A stretch of DNA of 15,288 nucleotides, from the NCBI GenBank assembly GCA_023393375.1, contig JAEWLI010000070.1, forward strand, positions 1 to 15,288, written 5' to 3'. The first letter of the stretch is position 1, and the number at the start of each line of letters is the position of its first letter. Positions 6,055-13,238 of the stretch are shown piece by piece. Source of the DNA: Bacteroidota bacterium (GTDB taxonomy: Bacteria; Bacteroidota; Bacteroidia; Cytophagales; Cyclobacteriaceae). The notes beneath the pieces are model-generated. The model was not told where the DNA came from. It made no database searches and was given only the letters and a program-made list of their open reading frames with translations. The position numbers and the translations under genes are program-made.

Positions 6055-6192
6055 GCAACACACAATATAAAACAGGGGTTCAGTGGTTTGCGTGCATTAG
6101 ATTCCCGCTCCAACTTTTTCCAACGGTGGATAGGAAAGAGCCCGAAAACCCAACTGTTTCATACCGCAAAATGATACTTGGCATTATAGGGC
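6055..6192. other. attC-like cassette site 5 (family A, second copy)
   Basis: The left end GCAACACACAAT (6055-6066) contains a 7-of-9 match to the reverse complement of the start of cassette 5 (GTTGTGTGC, 5273-5281). The interior (about 6067-6167) is a near copy of site 2: AAAACA, GGGGTTCAGTGGTTTGCG, CGGTGGATA, CCGAAAACCCAAC and GTTTCATACCGC. The right core is degenerate. Either ATTATAGGGC (6183-6192, one base from the core of cassette 2) or TGATACTTGGC just before it could be the boundary. Confidence 0.6.
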
Positions 6193-6520
6193 AGCAACTG
6201 TCCAAAACTATAGCCATTCTAATTTATATGAAGCAAATAATAACGGTAAGTTATAAGAAGGGCTTCATTCGGCACTGACTGGCAGTGTAGCCAATCGTAT
6301 CACGAACCTGTGCCAAGAATAGCAGTAAAAAACCTTCAAGGTTTGGGTTCACTTTGTAAATATTGGAGGTGCTTTTACCTCGCTATCGCTTGCTTAGGGC
6401 AGATAAACCTTGAAGGTGTATCCACTGTGTATCCACCAGTCTAATCATGAAAATATCATGCTTTTGTCATCTTTTTTATTCATTAGCCCAATCAACTGAC
6501 CGGATTCACCGTAACTGTGA
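6193..6520. repeat. Gene-less end of the array: family D repeat and inverted repeats
   Basis: I see no gene here. The family D repeat recurs at 6260-6319 (GGGCTTCATTCGGCACT through ACCTGTGCCAAGAA). AACCTT-C-AAGGTT forms a short palindrome at 6331-6343. CCTTCAAGGTTT (6333-6344) is exactly complementary to AAACCTTGAAGG (6405-6416), so a 12-bp stem with a 60-nt loop is possible. This looks like the worn right edge of the cassette array. Confidence 0.5.
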
Positions 6521-6763
6521 TCTTTTGCCAGACCTTTCTCCTTTAACGAAAATGTTCTGAATAATGCTTTATATTACTTAGCATCAGACGGACGTAAAAT
6601 ACGTGACACTTATGGGACTAAATTCCTTAAACTTCTGAAAGAATCCGAGCAGGATGATATTCCCGTAAGAGTGTATTTAAGACATGGAACAAATCAAATC
6701 TGGTGGGTAGAAGAAGCTACAGAAGAAGAAGTAAGAAATTATGAAGCAGCAAAAACACCATGA
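6521..6763 (+). pseudogene. 5'-truncated open frame, product unknown
   Basis: An open frame of 80 codons runs from the base after an in-frame TGA (6518-6520) to a TGA at 6761-6763. It has no ATG, GTG or TTG start that I can find. The peptide looks protein-like (NALYYLASDGRKIRDTYGTK, then a Glu-rich end EEATEEEVRNYEAAKTP), with WW near the end and normal codon choice. It is probably the 3' part of a gene cut by rearrangement next to the array. I do not recognise the family. Confidence 0.45.
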
Positions 6764-7037
6764 TGAATAAAATACATAAACATGAGTAGTAATGGCTCCA
6801 TAACTAATGTTTCGCACATTGATTAAAGTCAAATTTGACCATAACAACCTTCCCTCTACTAGGCGTCAACTTGTTTTTTAGTCTTCCTTTTCTTATATAT
6901 CGAAACATTCCTGTCTTTTGACCCCCGCTGGGGTTATAGACTTTCAAATTAACCTACTATTGGAAACGTAATTATCTATTTTTATCATATCTATGTGAAA
7001 AAATCGAATTTGTAAATAATTGTTTATGCTTTGGTAT
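6764..7037. other. Intergenic stretch without recognisable gene
   Basis: AT-rich DNA between the truncated frame and the DUF5686 gene. I see no gene, tRNA or clear terminator in it. Confidence 0.5.
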
Positions 7038-7045
7038 TATTTTTG
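7038..7045 (+). promoter_or_regulatory. -7 promoter box of the DUF5686 gene
   Basis: TATTTTTG matches TAnnTTTG and lies 54 nt before the ATG at 7100. The nearest TTG elements upstream (7010-7012 and 7020-7022) are 25 and 15 nt away, off the best spacing. A start at this box also argues against reading the gene from the TTG at 7031. Confidence 0.4.
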
Positions 7046-7099
7046 ACCACAAAAAAATACAATCAGAACATAAATAATTCATTTCTTGTCATTTTTATT

Positions 7100-9637
7100 A
7101 TGAAACCATTTTTACCCCTCATTTTTATTCTTTATATAGTCCCGTTTGTTGCCAATGCAGGAATAGTTAAAGGAAAAATCACCAATAATGAAGGTGAACC
7201 ATTAGCTTTTGCGACCATTTATATTTCAGAGATAAAAACCGGAACTACAGCCAATGGGGAAGGGGATTATTTTGTTAAACTGGAACCTGGAAATTATACC
7301 CTGTTATTTCAATTCATGGGATACCAGTCAGTTACACATGAAATATCTGTTTCAGAAAATCAGGAAGTAAATTTGGATGTAAAAATGGTCACTCAGGATA
7401 TTGTATTGCCGTCTGTAACGATCAACGCAAAAAATGAAGACCCTGCTTATGCCATTATACGTAATGCCATTGCGAAAAGCAAGTTTCACCTCAATCAGAT
7501 AGATAGTTCTACTTCAAAGGTATATTTAAAGGGATCAGGAAAATTATTAAAAATCCCGTTTTTGTTAAGAAAACGGTTTAAAGATGAAGGCATTGACACT
7601 TCAAAAATATATTTGATCGAGTCTATAACCAAGGTGACATATAAGCGGCCAAACCAGTATAAAGAGGAAGTGATTGCAATGAAGTCGAATCTCGATGATT
7701 TGAGCAATACAAGTCCAATGTCATATATCAATGCGAGTTTTTATCATCCAGAGGTTGCCAATACCATTTCTCCATTGTCCCCAAAAGCTTTTTCGTATTA
7801 TAATTTTACTTATTTGGGCACCTATGTTGATCGGGGATATGAAATCAGTAAGGTAAAGGTGACACCACGTTCAAAAGGGGATAATGTATTTGAGGGTGTA
7901 ATTGAAATAGTGGAAGATAACTGGAGCATTTACAGCCTGAAGCTGAATGTAGTTAAAATGGGTATAAATATAGCTGCCGAACAAATGTTTGCACCTATTG
8001 AGTCATCGGTATGGCTACCGGTATCACACAAATATCATATAAATGGGAAAATTTGGGGCGTAGGTTTTCAATTTAAATATTTAGCTGCCGTTTCAGATTA
8101 TCAAATTCATGTCAACCCTGACCTTCCAAGGGATGTTACACTGGTGCCAAAAGAAGTGGTGGATTCAAAAACAACAAATATCAGGAATCTGGAAGAAAAG
8201 GATAAAGTGACCAGAAAAGATATTAATAAAGCTTTGCGGAAATATGAAAAAGAGGAAGCAAAAAAGTCAGATGAACCTGATGTGGTATATGATCATACAA
8301 TGGTTGTTGATTCATTGGCAGCCAAACGGGATTCCCTCTATTGGATAACTGCCAGGCCAATTCAGTTGGCAAGTGATGAAATTCAAGGTTATCAACAACA
8401 AATAGTGAGGATAGAGAAAACCCAAAGTGATACGGTGGATACCATCAATAATAAAAAGACCAATTACATGGGTTTTATTACCGGCCGAAGGTTTCAGACA
8501 GGTAAAAACAGTGATATTCAGTTGCAGAGTGTGTTGTCAAGGCTTGATTTTAATACGGTTGAAGGATATAATGCCACGATTGGTTTAAGTTATAACTATC
8601 GCTGGCCAAACAATACACAATTTTCAATTGGTCCTGACATCAGGTATTCCCTTGCCAGAAATAAACTTTCAGGGGTTTTTAATATGAAATTCCAAAACCA
8701 TACACCGCTACAACAGCAGCATGTGTTTATTCGGGGAGGACGAGAAGTTGCCCAGTACAATGAACAAAACCCAGTATCACCATTCCTCAATTCCATTTGG
8801 ACCCTTCTTTTTTATAAAAATTATTTGAAAATCTATGAAAGGGACTTTTTGGAAATAGATTTATATAAAAATTATGGTGGAAAAATAAAGGTGGGCATTA
8901 AGTCCCAATTATCAGAAAGGTGGGAATTGTTTAACCATTCTAAAATAATTGAAAGAGAAGAAACCCGATATACTCCAAATGCGCCGGAAAATCTGAGTTT
9001 AGAAAACACGTCATTCCCTCAACATCGGGCATTTATTTCATCTGCCACTGTTCAATATCAACCGTGGGTGAAGTATGTGAGACAAAACGGCAATAAATCA
9101 CGCATTCCGGGTACTGGATCAACTTTTAGGGCTACATATACCAAAGGGTTTGGTGATGTGGATTTCGATAAACTTTTAGTGGGGATTAATCACCAAATAA
9201 AGATAGGAGTAAGAGCAGCGATAGATTTAGATGTAGAAGCAGGATCATTTCTGAATAAAGAAACTATCTATCTGATGGATTTTTTTCATTTTGATGGAAA
9301 CAAATTGCCATTTTTAAGAAATAGCCGGGAACAATCTTTCCGATTGCTCGATTATTATTTGTACAGCACCGACAGCAGATATCTCCAATCTCATGTCAAT
9401 TATAAGATGAGAAAATTTCTCCTGACCAGAATACCGGCTATTCAAATGATGGGGCTTCGGGAAAACTTGATTGGCAATCTCTTATTAACTCCTGAAGCCG
9501 GTAATTATATGGAATTGGGTTATGGATTGGATCATATCTTCAGAATTTTCAGGGTGGAAGCGGTTTCATCTTTTCATAAAGGGAAATTTGAGTCTTTTGG
9601 AATACGTGTGGGGATGATTACTTCTTTCAATTTTTAG
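7100..9637 (+). CDS. DUF5686 outer-membrane protein with CarboxypepD_reg-like domain
   Basis: An 845-residue protein. Residues 1-20 are a signal peptide ending VANA. Residues 21-98 form a carboxypeptidase-regulatory-like beta sandwich (GIVKGKITNNEGEPLAFATI, GYQSVTHEISV), the N-terminal extension also found on SusC-type receptors. The rest (about 105-845) matches the DUF5686 family: PAYAIIRNAIAKSK near the start, a charged linker (KDINKALRKYEKEEAKK) in the middle, then many amphipathic beta strands. The chain ends in Phe (MITSFNF), as expected of an outer-membrane barrel. Substrate and function are unknown; it is not a full TonB-dependent receptor. I chose ATG 7100 over a TTG 69 nt upstream because it gives a clean signal peptide. 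It converges on the beta-lactamase gene with an 11-nt overlap. Confidence 0.85.
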   Translation: MKPFLPLIFILYIVPFVANAGIVKGKITNNEGEPLAFATIYISEIKTGTTANGEGDYFVKLEPGNYTLLFQFMGYQSVTHEISVSENQEVNLDVKMVTQDIVLPSVTINAKNEDPAYAIIRNAIAKSKFHLNQIDSSTSKVYLKGSGKLLKIPFLLRKRFKDEGIDTSKIYLIESITKVTYKRPNQYKEEVIAMKSNLDDLSNTSPMSYINASFYHPEVANTISPLSPKAFSYYNFTYLGTYVDRGYEISKVKVTPRSKGDNVFEGVIEIVEDNWSIYSLKLNVVKMGINIAAEQMFAPIESSVWLPVSHKYHINGKIWGVGFQFKYLAAVSDYQIHVNPDLPRDVTLVPKEVVDSKTTNIRNLEEKDKVTRKDINKALRKYEKEEAKKSDEPDVVYDHTMVVDSLAAKRDSLYWITARPIQLASDEIQGYQQQIVRIEKTQSDTVDTINNKKTNYMGFITGRRFQTGKNSDIQLQSVLSRLDFNTVEGYNATIGLSYNYRWPNNTQFSIGPDIRYSLARNKLSGVFNMKFQNHTPLQQQHVFIRGGREVAQYNEQNPVSPFLNSIWTLLFYKNYLKIYERDFLEIDLYKNYGGKIKVGIKSQLSERWELFNHSKIIEREETRYTPNAPENLSLENTSFPQHRAFISSATVQYQPWVKYVRQNGNKSRIPGTGSTFRATYTKGFGDVDFDKLLVGINHQIKIGVRAAIDLDVEAGSFLNKETIYLMDFFHFDGNKLPFLRNSREQSFRLLDYYLYSTDSRYLQSHVNYKMRKFLLTRIPAIQMMGLRENLIGNLLLTPEAGNYMELGYGLDHIFRIFRVEAVSSFHKGKFESFGIRVGMITSFNF

Positions 9638-10412
9638 TTTTTTTTTGCTGCTTCAAATATTCATCTACTAATTTCTGGGTATAAGTGAGCAACTCTTTAC
9701 CTCCATGATCACCATGGCCTGGAATAACAATTTCAGCAGGGAAGTTTCTTTTCACATTTTCAATACTCTTGTTCCATTGGCCTACCACTGCATCTTCAAG
9801 ATTGCCCAAATTTGTAGATTTAGCAGCTTTTATGAAACAGCCGCCAAAAAGGATCTTATGGTTGGGCAGCCACACAACAATATTATCAAAAGTATGACCG
9901 GCACCAGGGAATGAACATACAACAGTTTCATTTTGAAAATTAAAGGTTAATCTGCCGTTAAACGACTTCGACGGAATTTGCAGCTCCATTTCTTTACATT
10001 TTTCAACTGTCAATATATTAGCAATAGAAGTGACTCCTCTCTCATGAAGATAGGATAAACCACCTAGACAATCATCATGATAATGACCCACAATTACTTT
10101 TTCTACATTTGCATGTAGATGATTCAGGATATACTCTGTTAAGATTTTCGTTTTTGCATTATCCATTGGAGTATCAATCATTAATGCATGTCCATTTCTG
10201 ATAATGATCATTCCGTTAGATGAAAAACGTCCAAATGTTGAACTATTCTCCCAAGTGATATGCACAAATATAGAATCTCCCAAATGCATAAGCTGAATGT
10301 CTTCATTTACAAAAACAAGCGCATCTGATTGAGCTGTTGCTGGCGAAATAAAATTAAGTAGCAGAATGTTTAATAGAACTAATTTACAATATTGAAACAA
10401 TGTGGAAATCAT
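9627..10412 (-). CDS. Subclass B1 metallo-beta-lactamase
   Basis: A 261-residue secreted zinc hydrolase. Residues 1-28 are a signal peptide (ending PATAQ). All B1 ligands are in place: HYHDD (His110, His112, Asp114), GAGHTFDN (His173), FGGCFIKA (Cys192) and PGHGDHGG (His233). Lys195, three residues after the Cys ligand, is the B1 residue that binds the beta-lactam carboxylate, and LGNLEDA (202-208) supplies the usual Asn. By family it should act in the periplasm on penicillins, cephalosporins and carbapenems. Spectrum cannot be read from sequence. Length and motif order are those of chromosomal Bacteroidota enzymes. No mobile element touches it, so it looks resident. No clear TAnnTTTG box is seen upstream on its strand. 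Confidence 0.9.
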   Translation of the reverse strand: MISTLFQYCKLVLLNILLLNFISPATAQSDALVFVNEDIQLMHLGDSIFVHITWENSSTFGRFSSNGMIIIRNGHALMIDTPMDNAKTKILTEYILNHLHANVEKVIVGHYHDDCLGGLSYLHERGVTSIANILTVEKCKEMELQIPSKSFNGRLTFNFQNETVVCSFPGAGHTFDNIVVWLPNHKILFGGCFIKAAKSTNLGNLEDAVVGQWNKSIENVKRNFPAEIVIPGHGDHGGKELLTYTQKLVDEYLKQQKKTKN

Positions 10413-10560
10413 TTAAAAAAAGGTTAGGTGTTTGTATAATGCAATTTTAAGTTTTATTCTAATGCGAAAAAAGATTGTCAAAAGGAATATTAAATCATTT
10501 TCGTCAACTACTGTGTCAGTGACCAATCATTAGTGTTTTCTCAAAACACCTTCTATCATT

Positions 10561-10675
10561 ATTTGAAAATAAGATAAATCTTGACTCATTAGCCTGCTCA
10601 CGACATTGACGTCATCCCTGTGCAGACAGGGATCTCCCGGGTTTTGTACTCGGATTCGTTAAGTACTGTTGCCAT
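10561..10675. repeat. Hairpin repeat, copy 1 of 3 (long form)
   Basis: The core 10599-10655 begins CACGACATTGACGTCATCCC and contains ATCCCTG-TGCAGA-CAGGGAT (a 7-bp stem), then CTCCCGGGTTTTGTACTCGGA. The left flank (TTTGAAAAT...AAATCTTGA) and right flank (AAGTACTGT...ACCT) are shared with copy 3. Confidence 0.7.
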
Positions 10676-10727
10676 GGTCACCTGTCATTCGCAATTATAC
10701 CAGTCAATATGCCATCATCAGGGGTTT

Positions 10728-10741
10728 CCTGCTTTCGCAGG
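10728..10741. repeat. CCTGC-TTTC-GCAGG hairpin repeat
   Basis: CCTGC, a TTTC loop and GCAGG, followed by AATGACG, form a small REP-like hairpin of a type common in many bacterial intergenic regions. It differs from the three flanking repeats. Confidence 0.5.
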
Positions 10742-10841
10742 AATGACGCTAGTGGTGGCTATACACCTGTAGCAGGAAGGAGTTTTAGTCAAAATATAAA
10801 GAATCATTAATAATGATCACAACATAACTCGATAGAACGAA

Positions 10842-10898
10842 CACGACATTGACGTCATCCCTGTGCAGACAGGGATCTCCCGGGTTATGTACTCAGAT
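10842..10898. repeat. Hairpin repeat, copy 2 of 3 (short form)
   Basis: The first 40 or so bases are identical to copy 1 (CACGACATTGACGTCATCCC through GGGATCTCCCGGGTT), but the longer flanks of copies 1 and 3 are missing. The stem ATCCCTG/CAGGGAT is kept. The 600-nt block 10413-11120 otherwise shows no gene. Confidence 0.7.
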
Positions 10899-10985
10899 TT
10901 GGTAAAAAGGGTTTGAAGTTGTTTGAAAGTTTAAGGTTTAAGGTTCAAAGTTGACCATGCCTAAAAAAGCAAACCAATATATTTC

Positions 10986-11106
10986 AATTTGAAAATAGGG
11001 CAAAATCTTGATACAACTAAATGGTTCACGACTTTTACGTCAACCCTGTACAGACAGGGATCTCCCAGGTTTTGTACTCGGAAAGTACTGTGTCTAAGGT
11101 AACCTA
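10986..11106. repeat. Hairpin repeat, copy 3 of 3 (long form, diverged)
   Basis: The core 11027-11084 reads CACGACTTTTACGTCAACCC, then TGTACAGACAGGGATCTCCC and GGTTTTGTACTCGGA. The flanks TTTGAAAATAGGGCAAAATC and AAGTACTGTGTCTAAGGTAA match copy 1, so the mobile or duplicated unit is about 115-120 nt. Confidence 0.65.
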
Positions 11107-11120
11107 TAATAATTTTAACG

Positions 11121-11309
11121 CTATCCCTTCATCTTAGCGTTATGAAGCAAATCATATAAAACAGGGCTGAAGAATGCAAGATTTTCGAAAAAATACATCA
11201 TACCGTAAAACTGCTTTACATCAATTTCCTTATGGGAAGCCATATTTTCAGAAGCGAGATCCAATGCTTCCCTGAATTGTTGATCAAATTCTTCCTGCGT
11301 CATTTTCAT
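11121..11309 (-). CDS. Small hypothetical protein
   Basis: A 62-residue protein of unknown family. The N-terminal half is acidic and helical (EEFDQQFREALDLASENM). The C-terminal half is aromatic-rich (FYGMMYFFENLAFFSPVLYD) and may be a short amphipathic or membrane-facing helix. No signal peptide or cysteine is seen. It could start at the first or third codon (both Met). It is divergent from the arsR operon, with about 90 nt between it and the arsR promoter. Composition looks protein-like, but the call rests on the open frame only. Confidence 0.5.
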   Translation of the reverse strand: MKMTQEEFDQQFREALDLASENMASHKEIDVKQFYGMMYFFENLAFFSPVLYDLLHNAKMKG

Positions 11310-11401
11310 GTAAAGTTAACCATGTTATATTCATTTACCCAGAAAGATGGAAAATACCCTTTCAACCAGGTAAAAAAAATCAAAAAAACTTTTTCATTTC
11401 A

Positions 11402-11447
11402 TTGCGTAACCGATCGGTTACTCTTACATTTGTAACTGAATGGTTAC
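11402..11447 (+). promoter_or_regulatory. arsR operon promoter with two tandem GTAAC-N6-GTTAC operators
   Basis: TTG (11402-11404), 20 nt, then TACATTTG (11425-11432) is a near-ideal Bacteroidota promoter. The perfect 16-bp palindrome GTAACCGATCGGTTAC (11406-11421) fills the spacer. A second site with the same arms and the same 6-nt gap, GTAACTGAATGGTTAC (11432-11447), starts at the last base of the -7 box and covers the expected start site. Centres are 26 bp apart. This arrangement indicates negative autoregulation by the ArsR protein encoded at 11459. Confidence 0.75.
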
Positions 11448-11458
11448 GAATAAATAAT

Positions 11459-11779
11459 ATGATCAGAAGAGATGTTTTCCAGGCAATAGCCGATCCAACC
11501 CGCAGGGAGATAATCAATATGTTGGCGTATCAGTCATTGAACTTGAATGCTGTGGCGGGTAATTTTTCCATCAGCCGTCCTGCTATTTCGAAACACATAA
11601 AAATTCTTGAAGAGTGTGGGTTAATAGAGATTTATCAGCAGGGCAGGGAGCGTTATTGCCAGGCACGGTTACAAAAACTAAATGAAGTATCGAAATGGGT
11701 AGAACAATACAAGGCATTTTGGACAATGAAACTGGATGCCCTCGAGGACTTTTTGAATTTGGAAAATGAGGGGAAATGA
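11459..11779 (+). CDS. ArsR-family repressor of the SRPBCC-associated type
   Basis: A 106-residue winged-helix protein. FQAIADPTRREIINML (7-22) is the canonical opening, followed by the recognition helix ISRPAISKHIKILEECGLIE (38-57) and the beta wing (QQGRERYCQA). The CVC metal motif is missing, so it is unlikely to be a metal sensor. This subgroup usually sits next to AHSA1/SRPBCC genes, as here. The ATG at 11459 is chosen over the TTG at 11402, because that TTG is the -33 promoter element and the longer frame would read through both operators. It leads a same-strand run with a VOC gene (59 nt on), a tandem SRPBCC gene and an ASCH-like gene. Confidence 0.85.
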   Translation: MIRRDVFQAIADPTRREIINMLAYQSLNLNAVAGNFSISRPAISKHIKILEECGLIEIYQQGRERYCQARLQKLNEVSKWVEQYKAFWTMKLDALEDFLNLENEGK

Positions 11780-11838
11780 TAAATTTAATTATCATCCAAC
11801 TTAATTTATTGTGGACTTAATAGATTTTTTAATTAAAC

Positions 11839-12213
11839 ATGGATTTACATATGGAAACTAAATTTCAAGGTGGCGTGAACATTGCCATAAAAATTCCCCA
11901 ATACAAATACGATGAAACAATCACATTTTATCGTGATGTGTTGAAATTTGATGTGAAGGAAAAACCGATTGACCATCCCACTGTATCAAAAACCCATCAA
12001 GTAGTTTTTGGTGGAAATACCCTTTGGCTGGATTGTGTCGATCATTATACCCATTCGGAAACATGGCTTGAAATTAAAACCGACAATGTGGAAGACGCCA
12101 CCCGGTACCTGAAATCAAAAGGTGTGGAAACGCGTGATGAAATTGAAAAAATACCTGAAAATATGCACTGGATCATGGATCCTGCCGGTACGGTATTTAT
12201 TTTATCTGAATAA
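11839..12213 (+). CDS. VOC (glyoxalase/bleomycin-resistance) superfamily protein
   Basis: A 124-residue single-domain protein with the VOC beta-alpha-beta-beta-beta pattern repeated twice: NIAIKIPQYKYDETITFYRD (9-28), VVFGGNTLWLDC, then WLEIKTDNVEDATRYLKSKG and an MDPAGTVFIL C-terminus. Members bind small molecules or act as metal-dependent lyases or dioxygenases. The usual metal ligands cannot be assigned with confidence, so enzyme activity is open. It may start at 11839 or at Met5 (11851). The spacing and shared strand suggest co-transcription with arsR. Confidence 0.75.
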   Translation: MDLHMETKFQGGVNIAIKIPQYKYDETITFYRDVLKFDVKEKPIDHPTVSKTHQVVFGGNTLWLDCVDHYTHSETWLEIKTDNVEDATRYLKSKGVETRDEIEKIPENMHWIMDPAGTVFILSE

Positions 12214-12370
12214 ATGGTAGTTACTATATATTTATAAATCACAAATCGTCATTCCGAATTCGTCATTCGTTAATAGGAATTTTGATTTCTGAATTCTTAA
12301 TCAGATGAAGATAGACCAATCAATTAAACAAATAAATTAAAACTCAGTACAACCTTATAAATAAACGATT
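12214..12370. other. Intergenic with short CGTCATTC repeats
   Basis: This gap between the VOC and SRPBCC genes holds CGTCATTCCGAATTCGTCATTCG, i.e. two CGTCATTC copies around GAATTC, a simple repeat seen in Bacteroidota spacers. No clear terminator or TAnnTTTG promoter is visible, so read-through from arsR is possible. Confidence 0.4.
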
Positions 12371-13234
12371 ATGCAAACAGAAGAAAAAAAAGCACAGGGA
12401 ACAGTTGTTCTGGTACGTACCTATAATGCCCCGGTACACAGGGTATGGAAAGCACTTACTGACAAAGATCAGATGAAAATCTGGTATTTTGATATTGCTG
12501 AATTTAAACCTGAAGTGGGTTTCGAATTTCAATTTGAAGGGGGTAAAGATGAAAAGCGTTACCTGCATTTGTGCCGGGTTACGGAAGTAATTCCTGAAAA
12601 AAAACTTCAGTACACCTGGCGTTACGAAGGTTATTCAGGAGAATCTTTACTCACAATTGAGTTGACTCCCGAAGACAATCGTACCAGGTTAAAGCTAACT
12701 CACGAAGGATTGCATACCTTTCCATCAGATGTTCACGATCTTGATCCTTGCAATTTTACGGAAGGCTGGAACCAATTGATGAATATTAGCCTGAAAAATC
12801 ATATAGAGAAGGCTTTTATTAAAAAGACCATAAATATACATGCCAGTGGAAAAAGAATCTGGGAAGTATTGCAAGATCCATCTATTAATATAAAATGGGC
12901 CAAAGCTTTTTATGAGGGTACCTATGTGGAAACGGACTGGCAGGAGGGGTCTGTGATCTCCTGGAAAGTGGCAGGAGAAATCGGGGCAAAAGGTGTGATA
13001 AAACAGAATATACCAGGTTCTTTACTGAAAATTGATTACTTTGACGATGTGAATATGTCGCCACCCCATCCAATTGGAGAATACTCTGAAGTTTTCGCAG
13101 TTCATGAAGATGATAACCAATCCACTTTAATGACAGTATCCGGCCCTCTTTCATTGCTTGATATAGCATCCCAGGAACCATTATGGGAAAAAGGTATAGT
13201 TTTGATAAAAGAACTGGCTGAATCAATCAGATAA
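12371..13234 (+). CDS. Tandem SRPBCC (AHSA1-like) protein
   Basis: A 287-residue protein made of two START-like helix-grip folds. The first (about 9-145) is AHSA1-like: RTYNAPVHRVWKALTDKDQM, then WYFDIAEFKPEVGFEFQFEG and a closing helix ending SLKNHIEK. The second (about 148-287) opens with KTINIHASGKRIWEVLQDPS and ends with a long helix (LWEKGIVLIKELAESI). Each fold has a hydrophobic cavity; the ligands are unknown. The ArsR-VOC-SRPBCC arrangement is a common bacterial set, often linked to stress or small-molecule response, but its role is not settled. Two domains in one chain are less usual than single AHSA1 proteins. The next gene starts 4 nt after the stop. Confidence 0.8.
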   Translation: MQTEEKKAQGTVVLVRTYNAPVHRVWKALTDKDQMKIWYFDIAEFKPEVGFEFQFEGGKDEKRYLHLCRVTEVIPEKKLQYTWRYEGYSGESLLTIELTPEDNRTRLKLTHEGLHTFPSDVHDLDPCNFTEGWNQLMNISLKNHIEKAFIKKTINIHASGKRIWEVLQDPSINIKWAKAFYEGTYVETDWQEGSVISWKVAGEIGAKGVIKQNIPGSLLKIDYFDDVNMSPPHPIGEYSEVFAVHEDDNQSTLMTVSGPLSLLDIASQEPLWEKGIVLIKELAESIR

Positions 13235-13238
13235 TATC

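Noticed and set aside
1..6320. Insertion sequence or transposon as the cause of the repeated units
   Set aside because: There is no transposase, no pair of terminal inverted repeats around the units and no target duplications. The unit ends are complementary within each cassette and differ between cassettes.
7031..7099. N-terminal extension of the DUF5686 protein from a TTG
   Set aside because: It would bury the signal peptide 23 residues inside the protein, and it overlaps the promoter -7 box.
9959..10412. Glyoxalase II or another generic MBL-fold hydrolase instead of a beta-lactamase
   Set aside because: The Cys ligand (GGCFIK), LGN and GHTFDN motifs are specific to subclass B1 beta-lactamases.
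10561..11106. CRISPR array
   Set aside because: There are only three repeats, with unequal spacing (about 243 and 185 nt), diverged sequence and no cas genes. They are hairpin repeats.
11402..11458. N-terminal extension of the second ArsR protein from a TTG
   Set aside because: The TTG is the -33 promoter element and the stretch contains both operators. The family starts at MIRRDVFQAIADPTRRE.
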